Part shown: positions 1 through 10,500 of the stretch, in pieces
Layout: every line of letters begins with the position of its first letter
Position numbering within the stretch: position 1 is the stretch's first letter
Assembly (NCBI GenBank): GCA_039704465.1
Contig: JASFAU010000003.1
Location: forward strand, 1,116,001 to 1,180,000
Source: Plasmodiophora brassicae
Taxonomy: Eukaryota; Endomyxa; Phytomyxea; Plasmodiophorida; Plasmodiophoridae
Length of the DNA: 64,000 nucleotides
Reading direction: 5' to 3'
The notes under the pieces: generated by a model
What the model was told of the DNA's origin: nothing
Seen by the model: the letters and a program-made list of their open reading frames with translations, nothing else
The model's database searches: none
Program-made: the position numbers and the translations under genes

Positions 1-1
1 C

Positions 2-262
2 GACATCCACCGAATCATGTCGGTTCTCGGGTACTGTCTTCTGCCGATCGTATTCCTGTCCGCCCTGTCGATCGTGGTCGACCTGACGGGCACCGTTGGG
101 TTTGGCGTAGCAACAACCGCCGTCCTCTGGTGCACCGTTGCCGCCGTCCGATTCGTTGAGATGATTTTCAAAATGAGGGAACAGCGATACCTGATTGCGT
201 ACCCTATCTTCCTGCTATATACCTGCTTTGCCATGATCACTGTATTCGGCAACAAAGTCTGA
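2..262 (+). CDS. YIP1-family Golgi membrane protein (YIPF5-like), 3' part
   Basis: Last exon of a gene that begins before the window; the open frame runs from base 2 to a TGA at 260-262. It encodes about 86 residues with the YIP1 signature SVLGYCLLP, followed by alternating hydrophobic stretches (LPIVFLSALSIVV, VGFGVATTAVLWCTVAA) and a final one (AYPIFLLYTCFAMITVF). This is the C-terminal half of the five-helix YIP1 domain. YIP1/YIPF5 proteins sit in ER-exit and cis-Golgi membranes and bind Rab GTPases and YIF1 in ER-Golgi transport. The paralogue (YIPF5/YIPF7 versus YIPF1/2) is judged only from the GYCLLP block and remains tentative. Convergent with the RPT5 gene 70 bases downstream. Confidence 0.8.
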   Translation, partial: DIHRIMSVLGYCLLPIVFLSALSIVVDLTGTVGFGVATTAVLWCTVAAVRFVEMIFKMREQRYLIAYPIFLLYTCFAMITVFGNKV

Positions 263-331
263 TCGCAAATATACTTATCCTATGGAGATTCAATACAGCT
301 CGACGAGGAATGCCGCTCTCTTTCGATATAT

Positions 332-1799
332 TCAGACGTAGTACAGGAGAGATGTCTTCTTCTTCGCCTTCACCTGGTTGATGCCTTCCATGAAGTCCTC
401 ATGGCACAGCTCGGTTCCTCCTCGACGAAGCGCAATCATGCCTGCCTCGACACAGACGGCTTTCAGTTGTGCTCCATTGAAGTCGTCCGCGCAACGGGCC
501 AGTTCGCTGAAGTTCACGTCTTCCTTGTTGATGTTCATCTTGCGGCAATGGATCGCCAGGATCTGCTTTCGCCCTTGCTCGTTGGGGAGCGGGAATTCGA
601 TCTTGCGATCAAGACGACCGGAGCGCAGCAGGGCCGGATCCAGAATATCGGGTCGGTTGGTGCACGCGATGACCTTGATGCGCGTGTCGCTGCTGAACCC
701 GTCGAGCTGGTTCAGCAGTTCAAGCATCGTCCGCTGGACTTCGCGATCGCCCGATTTGTCGCTGTCGAAACGTTTCGTACCAATGGCATCGATTTCGTCA
801 ATGAAAATGATGGCAGGCGCCTTCTCCCTGGCGAGCTCGAACGCATCACGAACAAGCTTGGCGCCGTCACCAATAAACATTTGCACCAGCTGCGGGGCGG
901 CGATCTTCAGGAAACACGATTGTGTTTGGGCAGCGCAAGCACGTGCGATCATCGTCTTGCCGGTGCCGGGCGGGCCATGCAGCAGGACGCCTTTAGGCGG
1001 CTGAATACCGACAGATTTAAACTTGTCAGCATGGGTCATAGGTAGGACGACCGCTTCAATCAATTCCTATGAACAGAGCGTGAGTGCAAACAAACAACAA
1101 CGTTACAGCCTTGTTAGCGCACCTCAATTTGCTTGTCGAGCCCGCCGATATCTGTGTAGTTCTCGGTTGGTTTTTCCTCGACCTCCATGGCCTTCACCCG
1201 GCTATCAAATTCGGTGGGCAGCTTGTCGAGAACCAGGTACGAGTCCTTGTTGACGCCGACAAGGTCGCCAGGTTTGAGCTGCGCCGGGTCAACCAGGCCG
1301 ACGACGGGCAGGAAGACTGTTTTCGACGAATTATAAATCCACAAACACGAACGGCACAGCGTGTTACCTGTTTGCCGCGTGCTAGTCTTTACGACAACAC
1401 ATTTGCCTTTACGAACAGCATTCAAATCGACCGCGGCGCCATCTTCCTCAAGCTCCTCGTCAAGTTCAAGGACTTCGACGATGTTCGCAACCAGGTACGG
1501 CAGCTGCTTATTCAGCTTGATCTTCTCGTGGTTGTCTGAAAGGCAACTCATGAGTACGGGAAGACAGTAGCCGATGCTATGGAGTAAATGTCACCTGCAA
1601 TTTTCGCATCCATCGTTTTCTTCTCGTGCGTCAGCCGCGTCACCTCGCTGGACATCACCCGGATGTTCGTGTCGAGCATGCGGGACAGGCTCTCCAGCTG
1701 CTCCGTCGATTTCGACTCGATCTCGCGCTCGAGCGCGGCGACCTCGGCGTCGTCGCCGAAGATATCGCTGTCCGTCATTGCCACATCAGCCGCCGCCAT
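332..1799 (-). CDS. RPT5: 26S proteasome regulatory ATPase subunit RPT5 (PSMC3)
   Basis: AAA+ ATPase of the 19S base ring, which unfolds ubiquitinated proteins and feeds them to the 20S core. Four exons: 1799-1595, 1535-1368, 1316-1123 and 1066-332, giving 433 residues (human PSMC3 is about 439). An N-terminal coiled coil is followed by an OB domain ([16 protein letters not shown]), Walker A GPPGTGKT, Walker [12 protein letters not shown], the [18 protein letters not shown] block and arginine fingers in [16 protein letters not shown]. The extreme C-terminus ends YYV, a HbYX motif that docks into and opens the 20S gate. The start was set at the ATG at 1799 because the longer frame begins with GTG. 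The 51 bp second intron is in frame and stop-free, so its retention would insert 17 residues into the OB fold. Confidence 0.96.
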
Positions 1800-2014
1800 C
1801 ACGACGCCTCAAAATCACACTTGTCCCCCAGCAGCACTTTCACCGTTGCACAGCGCCAATCGCAAAACTTCGCCTCAAGCGCTGCTGATTTTTTGTCAGT
1901 TTTTTGTTTTTTCGAAACGAAGGTCACTCTGTCGCAGTGTCTGACTGGAATCGACCGACAGGGACATATCGCCCAGGGGACGACTGCCAGTTGCCGCACT
2001 GGGGCGCGCTCCCG
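1800..2014. promoter_or_regulatory. Probable shared promoter between divergent genes
   Basis: About 215 bases separate the RPT5 start codon (minus strand) from the first plausible ATG of the next plus-strand gene. The stretch contains a T-rich run at 1889-1912. I see no TATA box or proteasome-type element I would stand behind. The call rests only on the head-to-head gene arrangement. Confidence 0.35.
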
Positions 2015-2868
2015 ATGGGCGCTGTGCTGACCTGGTGCAAGTCCAGGCGCAGTCGTCGGTACAGCAACGTCGAGTACGGAGGCGACTCGTTGTCGGGACC
2101 GCGAGTGAGGTCGCACATGATCTGACGGTCGTTTCGGTAGTCACGATGAGGACGAGGTATGGAACGTGCGGATCGATATGCATGATGTCGACCTGGACGA
2201 CGATCTCACCGACTGGGAGGCGGAGCTCCCCGTGAGAATTCCTCAGCGTAACAAGAAGGCGTCAGTGTATGCTCCCGTGCCGGTCACTACGTCGTTAAAT
2301 GCGGGTCGCTTTTCTACAGAACTGCCCAGCAATCATTCGCCATCGCGGATGACGATGACGAGGATGAGAACGATGTTATTACGACTCCCATGATGCCGGT
2401 GGCGGAAACGTCCGTTGTTCCCGAAAAGGTTGGCCTTCGTGTGTCGTGGTTGCCGCTGGAGGCTCATTAGTCATGGTTGGCAGATATCAGCGCCTCCAAG
2501 TCCGGCTCGCGAATCACAAGTGTCAGAATCAGAAGCATCTGCATCGCCGCCGCCTCCCCCTCCTGTCAACGTTAACGACATGGTCGATGTCAGCTTGGAT
2601 CTGGACAGCAATGTGCCGCCTGCAACTCGTGTCGTCGATACGTTGCAGACGTCGGCTACCGTCTCCTCGTTGTCGACTGTCACACCTTCTAACGGCATTT
2701 CGTTGCAGGGCAACGCCTGCATCATCATCTAGCGCGGACGCTGATGAAGGGTCGTCGTTCGGGTCGGACAGCAGCGCCAACTATGAGGATTCCGATGGCG
2801 ATGGTGACGATAGAACCGTACCAGCACAACAGCAACAGCAATATCAGAAAACAAATCGCATGAGCTAG
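2015..2868 (+). CDS. Uncharacterised acidic, Ser/Pro/Asp-rich protein
   Basis: Not recognised. Coding is suggested by several frame segments with strongly biased composition that can be joined by short introns. An N-terminal piece from the ATG at 2015 leads to an Asp-rich segment at about 2150-2280 (HDEDEVWNVRIDMHDVDLDD). A second acidic run follows (ADDDDEDENDV, about 2346-2380), then a polyproline piece (ASASPPPPPPVNVND, about 2540-2580) and a C-terminal Ser/Asp/Gln tail (SSANYEDSDGDGDD, then QQQQQ) ending at 2868. A likely intron ends at 2713, where CTTCTAAC is followed by TTGCAG. Exact exons are not resolved. The protein is probably disordered, and no domain is visible. A start upstream of 2015 cannot be excluded. 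Confidence 0.45.
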
Positions 2869-2921
2869 ATCCATCGAGCATGTCGGTGTACAGGCGCGCG
2901 CGTGTGTGACGTGATGTAGAT

Positions 2922-4699
2922 TTATGGCACGAGGAGCATCCTCACGCTGAACGTTATATTCGCCATGCCGCCGAGTGCGCGATCGTATTTCAGCAGGCGG
3001 CTCTGGCCATCGTTCGCAGGGTCTGTTCCTTCGTCGGGGCCAACCTCGACCTCCAGCGACTCCAGAACGGCCTTTCGTTGGTTATCCACGACGCGTAACG
3101 TCACCAGGAGAGGTGCCCCAGTTTGCGCCCAGGTTCCCATGTCCAGTGATTCGTTCCTGGTCAGTCGGAATCAGTGCCCATGCTCGCAACGAAACGACCA
3201 TCTCCTACCAGACGGGGTTCTTGGTTCGTTCGACAACGTGGGTTGTCCGCTCGACGGGTTCCTGGAACCGTCGTTATGGAATGAACGGCATTGGTAGCGT
3301 TGCCCCCTTACCTGTCCCCATCGGCGAACGGATACGGCAACGTACGTTGACGAGCGAACGGCCAGATTCGATACCGCTTTGACTCGAACAACCATTTGCA
3401 TCATCCGGGGCCGCCCACCAGCCACCATCTCAGACGGCGAGCACACAGCAAACGAAGGGCGTGCTGATGATGCGACCGGGGCCGGATCCGGCTTCGAAGG
3501 GCCCGGCCGCCATTGCAGGTCAATGTGCAACGAGCGTTGATGGGTCGACGACTTCAACGTCAGCGGTACGATCAGGGTTTCATGGGAGGCATTCTTGCCG
3601 TCGTCCAGCAGCTGGTCCAACGCGAACTGTGTCTGCCCGACAACATCGCCGGCCGCATGCAGGACCCGGATATCAACAAGGTTGCTGTCATGCAGGTCGC
3701 CGATTGGCAGTTCAACGGCAGTGGCGTCTGGGCCCTCGCGCGTGTACACCTGGGATGTACCAACCAGGCGGCAGAGCGCGAGCAGGCCTACAGGAAGCGG
3801 CGAACGCCACGACAGCGACAGGTGCCCAACCACCTTTGCCGGTGGTGGTGACGCCACGACCGAAGAACCTTGGAACAGCGTCCAGGACCGGGAGAAGACC
3901 AGATCGTCCAGGGCATGACGAAGGGCAGAGGACAGCGTGGCACTAGTCACCAGCGACGCGTGCGAATCAACGGACACGTTGAAATCGTACTCGGGGCGTT
4001 CCGCCAGCGTCGCTGTCACCGACCCATCCGACAGCAACAGCACGAGCCTTACTGTGAATCGCGCCGTGATACCTGACAGCGACAGCGGGACGGTGCCCAA
4101 TCCGGCACAGGACATGGGCCAGGTCACCCGGCCGCCGTTGCTGTCGTACGAGCAGTCGACGTCGATCACTCTGCGCAGCGCACGCCCCCCGTTACCGGAC
4201 GTTGCAGCTTCGGAAGTTTCGCATGCGCAGACACTGACAAATGGGTTGTGTCGACGCGCCACGTCCGCCAGCCGTGCGTTCGGACGCTGGTCGGTCCGTC
4301 GATCGTCGGCGGCGCTTCCAGGCGGAACGGGCCGACCAGCGCCCTCGGGTACTGCTCCGCCCTGGACGTCGCCGTCATCGCGGTTTCCACCCGGGAGCGA
4401 ATCCCCGGCCAGACCGTCGCGACAAACTGCCGCAGGGCCTGGCTTGGCTCAAAAGGGGGCAATACGGGCGTCCCGCTCCTGTCGTTCGCTGCCCCGCCTG
4501 CCTGTTTGCTGGGCCCTGGTGGCAAACTCGCCGCGTACGCCGCTAGCAGGACAACTAACCAGATCAGTCCTCCCTGGGCGTACCCGATCCTGACGAATGT
4601 TCAGTGCCCAGGTCGACCGGGGTAACAGCGCTAGACGGACCCGTAGGCAACGATGATGACGGCGACGGTCTGCGGTACGTGGACAGTGTTGCCCGCCAT
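2922..4699 (-). CDS. Extended synaptotagmin/tricalbin-like SMP and C2 protein
   Basis: Predicted lipid-transfer tether of ER-plasma membrane contact sites. The N-terminus (ATG at 4699) reads MAGNTVHVPQTVAVIIVAYG, then across an intron (4640-4590) IGYAQGGLIWLVVLLAAYAA, a hydrophobic hairpin as in E-Syts. An SMP domain follows: FEPSQALRQFVATVWPGIRS resembles the conserved W-hnKhh..hWP entry, and later ERPEYDFNVSV matches the SMP exit motif KPxLDFxL. Two C2-like regions follow; the last contains ERTKNPVWNESLDM, a classic C2 signature. Terminal exons are 3261-3209 and 3156-2922, with introns 3311-3262 and 3208-3157. One intron near 4260-4180 is placed only approximately. Tail to tail with the preceding unknown gene (53 bases) and head to head with the kinase gene (49 bases). 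Confidence 0.82.
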
Positions 4700-4748
4700 G
4701 GTGAACAATGGACGATGACGTCACCGGCAGGCAGGCACGCGATCACCC
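4700..4748. promoter_or_regulatory. 49-base divergent intergenic region
   Basis: The start codon of the E-Syt-like gene (minus) and that of the MAP2K-like kinase (plus) are only 49 bases apart. Both 5' untranslated regions and the core promoters must overlap here or lie inside the opposite gene. No recognisable core element is visible. Confidence 0.4.
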
Positions 4749-6539
4749 ATGGATTCGGTTAGCACAGCGACCCCGATGGCATCGCAGCCAGCGACGCCTC
4801 GCATCGTCATACGCGTCAAGGTGGCGGCATCGCCCCGGCCAGCGGTTGCCTCGCCGGTGAGGAACGAGGCAGACCCGTCGCCCAGATCGCTGTCGTCGTT
4901 ATCGTCGCGGTCGCGATCGTCGGTGGACTGGACCGCGCGGTCGTTAAGCAACAACACGTCCCCGGTGACGTCGTCACGACCCTGGGGCAAGAAGGCGTCC
5001 TTGACGTCCATGTCGTCGGTGGGATCGTCCCAGTCCATGTCTCCCACGATATCGTACTTCAAGCAGGCGGCCACCTCGTCGCCAGCGATGTCGCCACCTG
5101 CTCCGTCAGTGCAGCAGGTTGGGTTTCAAATCGAGGCGGGAGCAGCGTCCGATCGACCTGCCGGGCGACACAACCTCCAGTTGCAATCGTTCGCCATGGC
5201 CGCCAGCCCCCGGAACTCGTTCATGCTGACGTCGTCGACGTTTCGAGCGCAGGGGTTCACCATCGGCCGCAACGGGATGAACGCTGCGGCGCCGTCCCGG
5301 ATGGACCTGGACGTTCCCGTCCATAAGAAGTCCATGTTCGCCGTCACCAACAGGATGGAGCCGCTGGACAACCTGGGCATTATCGCGAACGAGGAGACCA
5401 GCTTTTCCGATTTCGAACTGATCGGGGACTCGGGCAGAGGTACGTTGCGTCGTCGCGTTCGGGGCGTTCTCGCTGAGCCGCACGGTCAGGGGCGTCCTCG
5501 TCAGTACTGAAGGCCGTCCGGCTCGACAAGTTCGGGATGTACGCCCTGAAGTCGATGGACGTGCATTCGCAGGAGAAACGGCACCAGCTGGTCAAGGAGC
5601 TGACGACGTTCGCGTCGTTAGGCAGAGGGCCGAACATTGTCAAGTTCCATGGCGCCTACTACAACGCCGGGCGGGCGATGCTCGTCCTGGAATATATGAA
5701 CCGGGGGTCGCTGATGTCGGTCGTCGAGGAATGCGGCCCATTGCCGCCTGATGTCGTCGCCCACTTCGCCAAGCAGATCTTCTTCGGCCTGGAATACATC
5801 CACCAAAGAAGGTTCGCTATGCGGCGTTGCATTTTCCTGTGGCCCCGCTGTGTGACATCTTTGCAGGCTCGTGCATCGGGACATCAAGCCCGGCAACATC
5901 CTCGTTTCGAGAAAGGGGCGCGTCAAGCTGACCGACTTTGGCCTGGCCGAAACGCTGCGCGCGTCCCGATCATGCCTGACCGGGTTCATCGGGACGCAGG
6001 TCTACATGTCGCCAGAGAGACTTGAAGGGGCACCGTATGGGCCAGCGGCCGACATCTGGTCTGCGGGTCTCGTCGTCGCGTACGCGGCCCTGGGTCGGCA
6101 CCCATACTCGGCCGACGAAGGGTTCTTTGGGATCATTCAGGAGATATCGCAGCGACCGGTCCCAGATCTGCCAGCCCATTTCCCACCCGAGTTGAGGCAT
6201 CTGGTCGCATGTTGCCTGGAGGTGGATCCGGCCAACAGGTGGACGGCAAACGCGCTGTCGCAGCACCCTGCTCTGGCGAACGTTCGCGTCAACGACGAGC
6301 TGGAATGGGCGCTGGGTGCGACGAGTCCCGCCGACGAGGAGGACTGTACGGCAGTGGCGAAAATCCTGGCGACGAAAGTGTACAACTTCATCGAGACGCT
6401 GACGATGAACGACATCGACGACGAGGACCTGCTCGACATTGCGGATTCGCTTGGCGTGCCCGTTGAGGTCATCAAGGAGAAGACGGTCAAGATGCACCGA
6501 CGATTCACAACGAGACGACACAATGGAAGTGTACAATGA
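4749..6539 (+). CDS. MAP kinase kinase (STE7/MAP2K)-like protein kinase
   Basis: Exons 4749-5439, 5505-5811 and 5867-6539. A Ser/Pro-rich, probably disordered N-terminus of about 210 residues carries several SP/TP sites, as is usual for MAPK docking or phosphorylation. The kinase domain then begins (FSDFELIGDSGR). It shows the ATP lysine in MYALKSM, the catalytic loop HRDIKPGN, DFGLAE instead of the commoner DFGVS, and an activation segment SCLTGFIGTQVYMSPERL with MEK-like S/T spacing. The APE motif reads SPE, as in MEKs. A C-terminal extension (IDDEDLLDIADSLGVPVEVI) forms short acidic helices of unknown role. A cascade position between a MAP3K and a MAPK is inferred from the SPERL/activation-loop pattern. 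A possible poly(A) signal AATAAA lies at 6603-6608. Confidence 0.85.
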
Positions 6540-6659
6540 AGGGGGGCGTGCTGTAATTATTATGGGAACGTTCTGCCCGGCGGCCGGCAGGCTGTGCAGG
6601 GCAATAAATATTCACAGGACTATAATACGGGCAGGGGCACTGTTGGCACGCAATCGACA

Positions 6660-7168
6660 TCACATGACGATGCAACAGCCGCAGGAGTCGGACGAGTCCT
6701 TGCCTGTGTACCCGTCGTCATCACAATGGCACTAACGGAATGCGGATACGATATCATTGGACCTTTCGGCGTTGGCGGCGGTCTTCCAACCAGGATGGTG
6801 CAGGTCGTCCCCGGCTGAAGGCCTTGCTCTACAGAGACGCACGATTAAGGGGATCAAAGTGGTCCGAACGAGTCTTCGCTGTCACGTACGTCGGAGTGTC
6901 TGCCCGGGATCAAGACGCCTTCCGAAATAGATTAACGACAGCTCACACGGCGATGCAACCGGGGTGATTGCTGGGCCATGCGACATATCAGCACGATGAA
7001 CGAACGCCCGGCAGCAGCAACACCCATCCAGGACGGACCTTTCGGCCAGCCATCCACAATCATCTTCTGGACGTGCGCTACGAACAGGTCGACGTTGACG
7101 TTCTCGATGACCTGCTTGACCTCGGTGTTGGCCCACATCAGCCGCAGTGTACAGGTCGCGGCCGCCAT
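6660..7168 (-). CDS. UBL3: UBL3/MUB-type membrane-anchored ubiquitin-fold protein
   Basis: Small ubiquitin-fold protein predicted to be prenylated and palmitoylated at membranes. Exons 7168-7039, 6970-6890, 6828-6763 and 6703-6660 give 106 residues. The beta-grasp features are LRLMWANTEVKQVI, then VQKMIVDGWPK (the WP of UBL3/MUB proteins), ELSLIYFGRRLDPGQTL and GLQPGTTCTILVGRPP. The last exon ends SCGCCIVM: a CIVM CaaX box preceded by further cysteines, as in animal UBL3 and plant MUBs. There is no C-terminal diglycine, so it is not a conjugated modifier. Homologues bind group VI E2 enzymes in plants and sort proteins into small extracellular vesicles in mammals. No single reading frame spans the gene, so it is easy to miss; the CaaX appears only after four exons are joined. 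Confidence 0.88.
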
Positions 7169-7511
7169 GCTAGAAACGCCGCCAGTAGTAAACGACGCGC
7201 TAGACGCCTGTGTGTGCGGGTGCGTGCGTGTGTGTGTGTCGCCCTGCGGTTTCTTTCGGACTCGGTCTCCAACCGCCACCCGGATTCTAAATCCGTCGTC
7301 GGCAAGTCGCCCAACGACAAAAAACCGTGACAGTCGCAAACGGCGCAGTTTCCCCCGCCGGGTCACGTCACGAACACCCGATGCATGACCCGGCGCGATG
7401 CATGACCCGACCCGACTCGTCGTTGCGGCAGCGGATATGCTGTGACATATGTAGTAGGAGAGGAAGTGACGCGAATGAACGACATGTGTCTATTGGGGAA
7501 TTGTTTGCCCG

Positions 7512-10500
7512 TTACTGTCTCCGTCGGCGCGTGTCCCGGTCGCGTCGGCTGCGACCTGAATCGACCATCCGGTCGCGTGACGAGTCGCCCAGGCGATCCG
7601 AACCCATGCGGGATGATTCTCCCATGCCCCGGTCGGACATGCGGTCGCGTTCGGAGACGCCTCCACGGTCTGAGTAGCCGCCGCCGCGTTCGCTGCGATC
7701 CCGGTCGCTGCGGTCGCGTTCAATGCGTTCACCACGTTCGCGCTCGTAGTCACCGCGTTCGCGCTCGTAGTCGCCACGTTCGCGATCGTAGTCGCCACGT
7801 TCGCGCTCGTAGTCACCACGTTCGCGCTCGTAGTGCCCGGTGCTGGATTCCCGGTCCGCACGACTGTCCGGCATGCGGTCTACGCCCGACCCTCCACGAG
7901 ATGATGACTCGGGCTTCCGGCCGCCGCCATCAGTCATACGGTCCGACACGAGTGTGCCACGATCGGAAGCCAGACGATCCGACAGCCCACGGGATGATGA
8001 CGACCCGCCAGGTTCTTTCCGCTCAACGCGCCTTCGCTTACTGCCGGCGCTCCCGTCTGCGACCGGCACCTCAAAGGGCCCGTTCGACGGTGGCTTCGAC
8101 CTTGGCTCTGGAGGACTCTTCCCGCGTGGCGTCCTTCTTGTCGACGTTCGTACAGGTTCCTCAGCAGCGGTTGATTCAGGGGCGGGAGCAGCAGAAGGCG
8201 TGGCTGCTGCTGCTGCTGCTGCAGGAGTCGCATCCGTAGCCATTGCCTCGGCGGCGGGTGGCTCAGTCGGAGCCGCTTCTGCCCATTCGGACTGCCTGCG
8301 CTGCAGACCAGCATGGACACCTTGCGACAGGATACGAATCGACGACCCGGCAGGGTGGGCTTCGCCGAGTGCTGATACAGCAGCAAGCAGGCGCTGGCCT
8401 TGCTGGGCATGCCGGGGGTAATGATCCGTGATTTGGGCGAGGAACAATAGCGCTGCCTGCTGAATGGCCTGGTCACTGGATCGGAACAGCCTGGAGAGCG
8501 ACTTGCTGATGCGGTCGTGCCACTTCGAAACGAACTGACCGAAGACGTCGGTGGTGATGACATTCTCCATTTGGACTGTGGTCAGGTCTGTGGACCACCC
8601 GTGCAGAGAGGGCATGTGCACCTCACCCGATTCCGCGACGGACCGGCCCCACTCGGTCAGGTACTCGAGCAACTCTCGCACGAACCGCCCAAGCCTTGAC
8701 GCCTCATGTGCGGTGCAAGACGACAGCAGTGCAGGTAGCAGGCGGACGACCTCATTGTAAAATTTGATCGTCGAGAAGCCCGGCGTTGAGAGGTCATGCA
8801 TAAGTCGCACGAACCGAGCCGCATACAAAGCGTCTGGTGCGGACGACAGAACACGAGGAATCAAGCACCGCTCCAGGAACACTAAAGTTGTTGCCTGACG
8901 AGCAGCGCACTGGGATAACCACATGGGTGCTTCGGACCGGATCTTCGACAGGCAGGACACATGCGACGCTGACTGCTCTTCCAGATCACGACCAAGCCGT
9001 TCGTGCAATCTCTTCAAACGCTCACGTTCCTTGGCGGCCTTTCTTTCAGTTACAGCAGACGATTCAGCTGGATTTGAAGGGAGTGCTGACGCAAGGCTGT
9101 TAATCCGAGCCTCGATACGACGTTGCTGGTCCCGGTATTGGTCCTCAGGAACAGAGATATCGTACAGAGACAACGACCAGAACACGGCAAACAGTGCCGG
9201 CGATATGGCTCGCCACACGTTAGCAGGAAGAAGGTGGCGACAGCAACTGGCTAATGACGGGTCATCTTCGTCCGGCGCGGCACGAACGCGATCAATGTGA
9301 AGAACTGGGCGAACAATTGCAAACGCAAGTTCGATCGAAAGACCATGAGTCGACACAAGAGAGTACAGCGAAGGTACGGCGTCGGCGTACGCTTGGTGCG
9401 GGGTCAAGTGGACATCCAAGAATTCACGATATTGCATCATCACCTACCGCCAAGCGATCAGAAACCGTTCGACGCCAGAAAAGCCGTACTGAATACCTGA
9501 CGGATGACATCAACCTGATGGCACATGGCACGAAGCGCCGTTCGCGGAGAGACCCGCCAATTCAGGGACATAAGGTTCTGTGCCATGATGATGTACAGCT
9601 GGCCCGTAAGGCCTGATTCTTGAAGCGCCGACACAAGGATCTGCGGGTTCCGTTTGACCTTCCCGACCTTACTAGCAGAGTCGATCACCTGGTCCTTGAG
9701 GTTTCGAGATCCGCCCTGTGCAGCGAGCTGCGCGCCGCTCTGTTCCTCAATGTGAGTGACCGTGGACATTGCCGAGACGAGTTCTTGCAATAGCAGGAAA
9801 TCGTTCAACCGCCCGTGCATGCGCGCCTGCCCTGCCATGTACTCGACAAGAGGTTGGACGGCAATCTGCCCAGCATATCGACGAGCAAGAAGACCAGTGA
9901 ACGAGCACAATGATGCAAACCACGCTGCTGGCGTCTGGCCTGAAACCAATTCCACATCAGCGCTTTGGATAACTCACCGCGCGCGCGCACGCCTACCATC
10001 TTCAGACAGCGGGTCGCGTTTCTTGTCAGACAGTGCCGCGATGATAGTATAAGGCAGCGTGTCATGGGACAACGCGGTCAGGTATTTGAAGGAGTCGACG
10101 GCGGGCGCCGACAAATTATCGAACGCCTGGATCTGGGCAACGACGAGTTGCATGACCACGAGAGGTGCATTGTGCGAGAACCGTGGTAGTTGACGCCCAA
10201 CTTCCTTCACCTTGCCAGCAATAATCCGTTTGCGGAAGTACTTCGTGTGGCGCTGTGCCGTCCTCAGGGCGAGATTTAGCTCAGGCCATTCCTCTGCTGC
10301 ATAAATATCATGCAGCCAGGTATGATACAGAGCGAACCGTCGCTGATATGGAAAACATTGCAGAGTCCGATGGAGCTCGGCGGCCGTCCCACACGTTCCA
10401 GGCATAAGGGAGTATGCAGGAAGAATCGATTGACATAAGAGTCGCGACACAGCGTTGAAAGCGTCATCTTCGGATCGCGCTTGCAAGTAGGCATGCAGTG

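Noticed and set aside
378..1045. Two long plus-strand frames opposite RPT5
   Set aside because: Shadow frames of a highly conserved minus-strand ATPase gene.
7212..7240. TG-rich run (GTGTGTGTGCGGGTGCG) suggestive of a telomeric or CRISPR-like repeat
   Set aside because: Short irregular dinucleotide tract upstream of the UBL3-like gene; no spacer-repeat structure.
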